From Terfezia claveryi (Eukaryota; Ascomycota; Pezizomycetes; Pezizales; Pezizaceae): a DNA stretch of 64,000 nucleotides. Shown piece after piece: positions 56,581 to 64,000 of the stretch. Within the stretch, counting starts at the first letter, position 1; each line of letters opens with the position of its first letter. The notes beneath the pieces are model-generated. The model saw nothing but the letters and a program-made list of their open reading frames with translations. It was not told the DNA's origin and ran no database searches. A program made the translations under genes and the position numbers. Location of the stretch: positions 1 to 64,000 of the forward strand of contig WHUX01000199.1 in NCBI GenBank assembly GCA_015179025.1, read 5' to 3'.

Positions 56581-56599
56581 TAGTTGCATGTCCGTTCTT

Positions 56600-57320
56600 C
56601 AAAGAATGTAAAGTCACCAACGTCAAATTGTGCAACATTTTGGTAAAAATGTGAGCCAACGTTCTTGCCTGAGCTTAGTTATCTTATGTGGCAAGGGCAC
56701 AAAAAGTGGCAAAATCCCTAAAAGGCAAGCTTACCTTATGCAGCATGCATACCGTGACTGCTCTTCCTTACCCTGTATTGCAAGAATTCGCTGCATGGCC
56801 AGGCCCAGCTCACCATGTGTTGGAAGCATCTTGAGTGGTAAGCATAGGTACTGCCAGTGGTAAGTGGGTCTGAGGCATGCCGTGCACCTCTTGTGCGAGG
56901 GACTCACACATGCATATTGACAAGTTAAGCTTCCGATGGACGGGTCGGCAACATCATCGAAATTATCAAGATACCGTAAACCTTCATTTTTCTCATACTC
57001 GCAGGTGGCCCGGCCATTCCGTATTCTCCCGCGGGGCCCGGGCCCCTCGCGAGGTTAATTTTGTCGCTGCTGGCCCGGAACACATTATACATATACCAAC
57101 ACCATTTGCTAGCGGGCTATTAAGCAATGATATATAACTGCTTCCACTATTGAAGCTGAGCATCTCGCTTTAAATACATGTATAGGGAACAAGAAAGAAA
57201 TCACAGCCGACTGAAAACAAGAAGGTCTCAGCCAAGCACACCGCATAAATATTGGCACCAGAGAGTCTGGGCACGAGAGCAACAAGAAGGATAAGATCAG
57301 CAAATAAAAAAAAGAATAGC
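56600..57320. other. Gap without recognisable gene
   Basis: Short frames only. A 14-bp perfect GC palindrome, GGGGCCCGGGCCCC, lies at 57033-57046 in a locally GC-rich patch. Confidence 0.4.
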
Positions 57321-57321
57321 T

Positions 57322-57705
57322 TCAAATAGAGACACCGAGATACGACGCAATTTGTTGATGGCGATCCTGAACTGCAATATTCGGAAGTAGGGCTGGAAGT
57401 TGAAGTGCAACGGCAAGCTGCTGGCATTGGAGGACTATGGCTGTTATTCTTGGATCAAGCTCGCATGGATGTAGAGTAATATTACCTGTAAAGGTAGGCA
57501 ATTCGTCCCGAGTGATCGCTTGAGCTTGCACTCCGTCTGGGTAGCGGAGATGTGCCTTGTTTCCGTTGTATAGACGTAACGGAAGCAATGCTTGACTGTA
57601 ATTCTGATTAGTCCCCCAATACCTATTGTCATATATGTGAGATGGTATAAACTCTCTGGATATTTGATCAAATCTGTTGCGGAACTCCTGTCTCATGTCC
57701 TCCAT
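57322..57705 (-). CDS. Conserved-looking fungal hypothetical protein, 127 aa
   Basis: ATG at 57703-57705, stop at 57322. Open and free of transition-type stops, unlike the transposon frames. An amphipathic, coiled-coil-like N-terminus (MEDMRQEFRNRFDQISREF) is followed by a Leu/Pro-rich globular part (LPLRLYNGNKAHLRYPDG; ITAIVLQCQQLAVALQLPAL) and the end RHQQIASYLGVSI. The layout recalls a widespread short fungal family whose C-terminus is (R)RRxRLxxFIGV; that is memory, not a search. The frame is also open upstream for about ten codons to a TTTAG, so a 5' exon is possible. Confidence 0.5.
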   Translation of the reverse strand: MEDMRQEFRNRFDQISREFIPSHIYDNRYWGTNQNYSQALLPLRLYNGNKAHLRYPDGVQAQAITRDELPTFTGNITLHPCELDPRITAIVLQCQQLAVALQLPALLPNIAVQDRHQQIASYLGVSI

Positions 57706-57719
57706 AGTCCTTTGTAACT

Positions 57720-58447
57720 CAGGACATTTGTATACTAAAACTCATAAATGTAAATCACAAAATCAACCTCCACTTAAGCTTAAATAGAACAAATAGGAAA
57801 CTAATAGCCAAAAGTAATGCTCCAAAAACAAATTCCTCGATCGCCACCTCATTTTGTTTATGAGCATTCTCCATTTTCACCTTTTTCGAGAACTAGAAAT
57901 AACTACCACTTCCGCCCCCCCAAAGGTAGGTATTGACCAAATTACTAGCTCTCTGTTTTCCATCACCCATAAGGAAAAAAATGAAACACAGTGTTATGTA
58001 ACCAAAGAAAGCAATAAAAACGCAAAGTATGAGCAGTGTCTTTTTTGGTGATTGCTTTCTGTTTTCCTTTTGTTTTTGGCTTTTTTTGTGGACAAATGTC
58101 TTCCATATACAAAATATCCCCTATAAACTCCCGCACATATTCCACAGGCCTCCGAGGTATCTATATCAGTGGCTGACATGGGGAACGTTGCTTTTTGTTG
58201 TGTCACGTTGGGCGGCCCCAAACCGGTGGTGTCGGGAAAAACCTCCTTCGCATTCTCAACCTGCCTCTCCTCCGATGACTTCATGTAGATAACAACCTTA
58301 TTGTCCTATTCGATCCACATCCCATTGTTCGGGGCTCATGAGGAATAGTCGGTATTCTATGCGGAGGCTCTATTCTTCTCGATAAAACCCCGTTTTGCGT
58401 AAAATCAAACGCGATAGCTGCCTCTCGGTTGAAAAACACCTCTGTTG
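57720..58447. other. Gap before element H
   Basis: Contains a 96-codon minus-strand frame (58284-57994; GLGPPNVTQQKATFPMSATD) that I do not recognise and cannot support as a gene. Otherwise nothing found. Confidence 0.35.
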
Positions 58448-58569
58448 TGGGGTGGGAAATGCCGGAAGAGGAAACAGATGCTAAGGAAGGGGAAATGTAT
58501 ATAATGAGAGGTGGTGGATAACCTCCGTAGAGAAGACACCCTACTCTTTGCTGAACTATCGTCCCCACA
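58448..58569 (+). repeat. Element H 5' LTR
   Basis: Includes GGGGAAATGTATATAATG and CACCCTACTCTTTGCTGAAC, shared with the 3' copy. The next bases (AACTGGCGGTACTGG) could be a tRNA-type primer site. Confidence 0.7.
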
Positions 58570-59032
58570 AACTGGCGGTACTGGAGAGACCAAAGAGAAA
58601 CGAGGGTCCGTCTTCGTCTCATTATATCGTCGTTCCGTCGTTTTCTCGATATCTTCGTTTTGTCCGTGTTTCGCTCGTATAGGTGTTCGTTTTGTCTCCT
58701 ACTTTTATCTCTATAACTGTTATCATTCGCCAAGCAGGACGTCCGTGTCGTCTCGTTATCATCTCGTGCTTTTGAATCCGATAACCGTATCGTTTGCATT
58801 TAACCTTATTCATTACCTCTCTACATTTTGTCTCCATCTTTGTGTACAAGCTGGTTGGAAAGTCAACGGCATGTGGTGTACTTTTCGAAATACAGTTGCT
58901 TTGAGGGATGTATTGCTTGCCTTGATGACCATCCTAGGTGGACCGGACGTTTAAAACAGAGGAACGGAAGAGTTTTTAGGTTCCAATACGTGCTTGTTGT
59001 GACCTGTAGTATTCAACCGAAGGTTATCAATT

Positions 59033-60123
59033 ATGTCGGCTACAGAAGAAGATATCCGTCCATTTGAAGGACTCAACGATGGAAGAGAGGACATCAAGAT
59101 CTTTCTTGATGACGTCGAGTTTCTGGAGGAATGTCATGATGGGAAAACACCGGCGTCAGCTAAGACAATGTTGAGGGTGTTTCGCCGATTCTTGAAGGTG
59201 ATGCTTATGAGTTTTGGTGTTACTTGGAGGAAGATGTACAAGCAGATTGGGAACAACTGAAAACTACGTTTACAGAGAAATTTGCCATCAGCAAGTCGCT
59301 GTCAACCGTTCAACGAATGGGTATCAAAAACCAATTGATGTCGTTAAAGCAAGGTTCGAAGCATATTTCCGAGTATATTAGAGAAGCTCGAAGTCTGTCA
59401 TTGAAAGTCCCTAAAGAGATGGATGAGTTCTTGGCTATGGCCTTCGTTGGTGGAATGGCGGACCAAGGGAAGAAAGAGCGAGTGTCATTTGCAGTTTCTG
59501 GAGAGTCGGAGCAAGCTGGTGGATTGAAGTTTACAAGAGTGGTTGAGTTGGTTAAATCTGCGTACATTGTTATAGGTCAACAATCGTTGTTGGAAAAATC
59601 AAGTGCTTACGGCAGCATCAGCCTCTACGGATAAGATGGATGAAGTTATTACGCTATTGAAGAATCTCCAAAGCAACGGTCCTCGCGGGGTGGAGGGCAG
59701 AACCATGGAAATATGCAGCAGTACACTGGAAGTGCTACATCAGAAACCCAAACAATGGTACCCTTTTGGTTAAATATTCAACGACCAGTCAATCCGAATA
59801 TTACATGCTACAACTGCGGAGGAAAAGGACATTACTCTACATCATGCTCTAATTCATCGCTATCAGCAGCTGATCAGAGGACGATACGAGACCAAGTAAC
59901 AGCTCAGACTGCAAATTACAGAGCTCGGATTGTAGCTGCGTCTGCGCTGCCCTTGGTAATTGGTCCTCAGCTGGGTACGGAAGGTCATTTGGATGCAATG
60001 GTATTACCAGTTGGAAGAAAGGAGAACGTCAGTACGACCAGGTTGGATGAGGTTACTTATGTGGTGGCATTGACAGTAAAGGTGCCAGAACCGCTGGTGG
60101 CAGCAGCAGGGGAAAAAGAATGA
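59033..60123 (+). pseudogene. Element H gag
   Basis: ATG at 59033 (MSATEEDIRPFEGLNDGRED). A retrotransposon capsid segment (ADWEQLKTTFTEKFAISKSL; GSKHISEYIREARSLSLKVP) leads to a zinc knuckle ITCYNCGGKGHYSTSC, which is an intact CX2CX4HX4C. Frameshifts near 59195, 59600 and 59695 interrupt it. This is the only capsid-type protein in the element. Confidence 0.8.
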
Positions 60124-60729
60124 GACCGATGAATGAAGGTGGACAGGAGGATACAGCGAAGGTATTGAAGACCAAAGGTGACTTGGTATTTGTTGGAGTA
60201 GCAGAGCAGGGAGATAAACAACTCGATGAACAGCTCAACGAACAGCTCAACGAACAGCTCAATGAACAACAGCTCCACGAACAGCTCGATAAACAGCCTA
60301 GCAGGATCTAATATGAGAAACAATACAGTCCCTATACAACTTGACGGTTCAAAGCTTCCAGTAGATGATATCGACGTGACGAAGGTGGACGTACTGCAGA
60401 AGAGGGAAGCTGGGAATGTCCCTATTGCCCGAGTGGATTTGATGTTGGCACAATTATTTGATGATGGTACAAAATTGCGAAAACAATTGGCACTGTTACT
60501 AAGATCCCCTATTCTTGGTGCTTGGAAGCAGAAGGCTATGGCAGTGAGAGCTTTGAAGGCACAAGTCGCACCTATTGTGGCAACTTACACTTCTCCGTTG
60601 GTTGATAGGGAGTTGATAATCGATCTGATTGATCTGGAGGTGGGAAAGAGGGGAAAATGGAATCAAGATGGGTGGGGCCATTCAAAGTGTTACGATTCAG
60701 TGCGTCTGATAATGCGTGGGTTCGGGTGA
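60124..60729 (+). pseudogene. Element H downstream frame with NEQL/NSSTNSS repeat
   Basis: A 12-bp repeat (AACAGCTCAACG, about six units at 60220-60295) reads NEQL in one frame and NSSTNSS in another. From 60304 an open stretch follows (RVDLMLAQLFDDGTKLRKQL; LIIDLIDLEVGKRGKW), stop near 60727. No protease, RT or integrase motif is present. Function unknown. Confidence 0.5.
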
Positions 60730-60910
60730 TTCGACACTTCATTGGGCGCAGACGGTGTCTCGCTTGAAGAGGGGGGGATGGGTGTTGGTCAAGGAGGGGA
60801 TATTTATGTTCCGCTTATGCTTGTGGTATTGTTGGAGGCGGGAGTTGGAAGTCTGGCTTGTTTGTCTTTCTCCGCACGGGACGTACTATGTGAAAGTGGT
60901 GGATGGCCCG

Positions 60911-61022
60911 TGGGGTGGGAAATTCCGGAAGAGGTAACAAAGGGGAAATGTATATAATGGGAGGTGGTGGACAACCTCCGTAGAAAAGACACCCTACTCT
61001 TTGCTGAACTATCGTCGCCACA
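60911..61022 (+). repeat. Element H 3' LTR
   Basis: 112 bp, lacking about 10 bp present in the 5' copy. Preceded by a purine-rich GAAAGTGGTGGATGG. Confidence 0.7.
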
Positions 61023-61127
61023 CCAAAATTTCTCTTTCTTGTGGCGTTATACCCTCACCAATTCGCAGATTTTGCATCCATTCCGAATATGCGGTCCCAC
61101 GGTGACGGTGATTGTGACAGACGGGAG

Positions 61128-61455
61128 GGTTATTTTTTTTTCTTTTTCTTTTCAAGCCTGTACGTCTATGGAGCCCTAGGCTATGAGACGGCCGCATTCC
61201 CGCTTCTTTAAAGACTTGGTTATTTCCTCCACACTGCCCACGGAACAACAGGCCACCCTAACCCCCTATCCAGCACTACCGAGGCCCATTTGGAATCATT
61301 CTCAGTATAACTTCACCGACTAAGCACGGGGAAACCTCCTTAGGACAAACCCGTGCTCCTTGGCTGTTAGGAAATCTTTGAGGGAGGCAGGATTCGAACC
61401 TACGAACGCAATTGCATTCACTAGGATGGTCTCTAACTACACCCATCCACTCTTC
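61128..61455 (-). mobile_element. tRNA-derived SINE, copy 2
   Basis: On the minus strand a B box matches exactly (GGTTCGAATCC, complement of 61390-61400) and a weaker A box (TGGGTGTAGTTAGAG) lies 31 bp upstream of it. The 3' end is an A-rich tail (T-run at 61130-61150 on the plus strand). The 3' module is shared with 12500-12630. Confidence 0.65.
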
Positions 61456-61459
61456 TGGG

Positions 61460-62216
61460 GAGGATGACTACCAAAGTGTTGATTGGGGTGCTGCTTTTCC
61501 AGTGCTGCTCATTCTATAGGCTCCTTCTCATAGCCTTTTAGCAATAGAAACACATTGGTGAGCAGCTTACATTAGGAGGATGACGAGGCACAATAGGAGG
61601 ACACTGAGGACATTTATGATGATGACGGGTTGGGCGGTAACGATTCTAGGGAATGAATATGAAGTTGGGAATAGATATGAAGTTGGGAACTGATATGACG
61701 CTGTGGGATGGGAGGAAGGAGCAGGATAAGAGAACGAGGGCTTTCACCCTCAGCGGTTTCAGGTCGATAATGTCGGGACAGCTACTGAAAGTGCTGCATT
61801 GGCGGATAGTCTAGGACATTCTGTGCCTAGCTCTCCTTCCCCGTTTAGTGCTGATGATGGCGAATATCAGCGTATTGACCAAACCTCCCAAAATAATCGC
61901 GGAGTGCCATTGTCGCTGCCGCTTTTGAATTCCCGCGCCCACTAGGTTCTCTTGATTGGTTGGAGCACGTTGCCTCGAGCTACTTTGCGGCCGGCCAATC
62001 CGGTAATACCAGAGAGCCTGGTGGAAATCGTCCCGGACCGGGTCCGCGTGCTAGAGAGCTGTTCCTAATCCGATATTGCTGCTCCGTTCGCTACTGGCTC
62101 TCCCACGTCTCGTGAAAATCCGTCATAAGTTTCCTTCTTATGCTGGTTGGAAAAGTAGTTTGGGGTTCCCTCAAGTCAACATAGTTCCATTTCGCTCTAT
62201 CCCGCAGGAACCCACT
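61460..62216. other. Gap between SINE and the four-exon gene
   Basis: A short direct repeat (AATATGAAGTTGGGAA, about two copies near 61660-61690). A plus-strand stretch with open codons (DNVGTATESAALADSLGHSV) is broken by stops. No gene supported. Confidence 0.4.
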
Positions 62217-63432
62217 CTACTCATTTCTCCCTCCCCATACCCAGAACGCATTCTCCGCCCTAAGCTGGGAATCCCAGGGCCTCCCAGTCTCCCCAGCATC
62301 CCTCATACTCCTGTCCTCCCCAGCCAGCTCCCCTCTCATCCTCTCCTCCCATTCATCTTGCTCCCTCAGCACTTGGGCATGTAGCATATCCTGTACCTGC
62401 TCTTCCACTCCCCTGCTGACCATCTCCACATCCCCTAACGCAATTGGCTCCTGCGCCAATTCCAGCTCTAAGTCAATTATCCACTCATCAACTACCTGGG
62501 CGAGTTCCTCTGCCTGTTCCGCGAGAACCTCCTGCATCAGGAGAGTCAAGCGAGGATTATCAGGCCAGTTCCCTGAATCGTAATCTGCAGTGGGAACATC
62601 GTAGTAGATGTCGGACGCGCGGCGGGTTGAACTCCATTTCACCGGCCAGTCATTATTGGAGAGGTTTATTTCCCCGCACCGGTGTCCTGGTATTAGTGGT
62701 TCGAGGTTGAGTGGTGGTTGGGATGGCCTTCCTACTTTCTGATGCTGATGTCGTGCTCGTTTCCGTTCCCGTGGAGGAGGCTCCAGCACTTGTTTTATGG
62801 TAAGGGTTTTGGTGCATATAAAGTTTCAGAATCAGCTATTACATACCTTCAAAGTCTGGTACCAGTTCTGGAGGTGGGGGTGGTGGAGGTGCCCTCTGAC
62901 GCTGGCGGCATCGTCGCTTTGGTTCCCGTAGTGCACTTTCTGGACCTTGTTGTACTACTGTGTGATTGTAAGTAAATGGAACAGTATATAGATGTGCACA
63001 GGATATTGCATACCGTCATCCTCTTTACTCAAGTTTTCGTGATTACGTTTCTGACCCAGAGCCCGCTCCTCTGGCTTCCAGTCACTGAATAAGTCGGCAA
63101 GATTGTCGAGGTCATGATTGTTCAGTGTTTCTTCATGAACCACTGGGCGCTCCTCCATTGTTTCGACAGTATTGGCTTTTGAGACTGGTTTTGCAACTAT
63201 ATACCGGTAATGACTGTGAGTTGTTGATCTATGAAGGAATGGCCCACAAGGGCTAGATACCTATATCTCCGTTCAACTTCTGGTAATCCCCTATCTGGGC
63301 TTGATCCCCAATACCCCACCCATGCAGTAATGCAATTACCTCATTGATATCCTCCTCTAATGCCTCCACCCTAGCCTCTTTAATCCTGCGATTGAATTCA
63401 TTCTCCTTTGGTGCCTGTTCTCTTTCGTCCAT
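62217..63432 (-). CDS. Four-exon uncharacterised gene, 345 codons
   Basis: Exons (minus): 63432-63261, 63196-63014, 62957-62847, 62788-62217. Introns of 64, 56 and 58 bp, all phase 1, begin GTATCT, GTATGC and GTATGT. Two carry CTTAC before the 3' AG; the first uses GGTATATAG. Joined length is 1038 nt, with no stop before TGA/TAG/TAA at 62217. The product starts MDEREQAPKENEFNRRIKEA. It has an acidic helix (VEALEEDINEVIALLHGWG), basic patches (REPKRRCRQRQR; RERKRARHQHQK), a Pro-7 run, and a long acidic helical C-part (LAEQAEELAQVVDEWIIDLE). Likely nuclear by the basic patches. Family not recognised. The frame is open upstream to 63897, so an earlier start is possible. Confidence 0.65.
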
Positions 63433-63739
63433 ACTTGATTGGTTGACTTTTCGTCCTGCTGCTGGTTGGCACTGGAGGCTAGAAAGGGTATCCCAGCACT
63501 GACCCATCCCATGACCTGGAATGTGGCAAAGATGTTTCTGAAGTTTGTGGGTAATAGTTGAAAATGGGCGTATAGGTCGGTGTGGTGGCGAATCGAGGAC
63601 TTGTAGGCTCAGGAAGATGTGTAAGGCCGGTTGAGTGGGTGTAGATGATAAGTGAGGGGTCGAGTTGGCTTTAGTCAATCTGTTGATGTGACGGAAACAC
63701 TGTTGTGCCCGTAAAACAGTGTCTCTGGCTAATTCGAAG

Positions 63740-63860
63740 CAGGGTATGAGCGTAGGAGTGAGGGTAGAAGGAGTGGGGGTAGAAGGAGTGAGGGTAGAAG
63801 GAGTGAGCGTAGAAGGAGTGAGCGTAGAAGGAGTGAGGTGAGTGTAGAAGTAGTAAAGTG
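63740..63860 (+). repeat. 15-bp minisatellite upstream of the four-exon gene
   Basis: Seven or so units of AGAAGGAGTGAGSGT. Read on the minus strand they encode TPSTL repeats in the frame upstream of the chosen ATG. They may lie in the 5' leader or promoter. Confidence 0.85.
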
Positions 63861-64000
63861 AGCGTAGAAGCAGTGACCAAACAGTAGCGAGGTGCAATAT
63901 GCAGCGTGATCGAATGGGAATTAGAAGTAGAATAGATCTGAGTAGAAGGAGTAAAAGCCGGCAGATGGCCTGGGGTTTGTGGGGTGTGAGTGGTGTGGAA
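63861..64000. other. Right edge of the window
   Basis: Too short to judge. No feature seen. Confidence 0.3.

Larger units (their letters stand above)
58448..61022 (+). mobile_element. Element H: small gag-only LTR element
   Basis: Short direct repeats (58448-58569, 122 bp; 60911-61022, 112 bp), both TGGGGTGGGAAAT...CCACA with TATATAATG inside, flank a 2.3-kb interior. The interior encodes a gag with an intact zinc knuckle and one further frame but no RT, RNase H or integrase. This fits the gag-only (TR-GAG) class of non-autonomous LTR elements. No matching target duplication is visible (TGTTG versus CCAAA). Confidence 0.7.

Noticed and set aside
57994..58284. 96-codon minus-strand frame
   Set aside because: Not recognised, overlaps other open frames, and lacks supporting signals.
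61390..61445. tRNA gene on the minus strand
   Set aside because: The B box is perfect, but the acceptor stem does not pair and the unit ends in an A-rich tail, so a SINE fits better.

Overview
The window looks like a repeat-rich nuclear region of a filamentous ascomycete. Evidence: chromodomain-bearing Ty3/Gypsy retroelements, Tad1-like LINE fragments, a pogo/Fot1-type helix-turn-helix, three short introns (56-64 bp) with GTATGY donors and CTTAC-like branch sites, and decay dominated by C>T and G>A changes (TGG to TAG, CGA to TGA, CAA to TAA). The density of large gypsy elements suggests a Pezizomycete such as a truffle relative, but that is inference. No CRISPR array, rRNA operon or intact tRNA gene is visible.

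Layout. 1-5050: a decayed Ty3/Gypsy element (A, +) with a MITE-like insertion in its RNase H and a 3' LTR at 4285-4907. 5043-8865: a G-rich repeat, a 20-bp and a 34-bp minisatellite, and a tRNA-derived SINE. 8950-11200: a decayed HHCC-rve integrase gene with two coding minisatellites and a Cys-rich CXC-like tail. 11500-15056: three Tad1-like LINE fragments and a SINE tail. 15282-15893: a broken PD-(D/E)XK-like gene. 16345-33320: gypsy element D (-, 194-bp LTRs), split by gypsy elements E (+, 19064-24764) and F (+, 27471-31717), each with a perfect 5-bp target duplication. 33997-54391: an old unit G bounded by ~615-bp inverted repeats, holding a mutated coiled-coil reading frame and a second MITE copy. 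Element B (+, 36635-52567) sits inside that MITE, and element C (-, 42041-51877) sits inside B.

54400-64000 is quieter: a pogo-like HTH reading frame fused to a Gly-Ser minisatellite, a pogo-like MITE, a 127-codon ORF at 57322-57705, a gag-only LTR element H (58448-61022), a SINE at 61128-61455, and the best preserved gene, a four-exon minus-strand gene at 62217-63432.

The most interesting signals are: a co-varying 9-nt complementarity between LTR and primer site in elements B/F and E, pointing to Tf1-like self-priming; palindromic motifs shared by the LTRs of E, B and F; the extra modules of the 9.8-kb element C (an opposite-strand leader ORF, a second zinc-knuckle array, a CpG-rich inverted-repeat patch); and the G/MITE/B/C nest.
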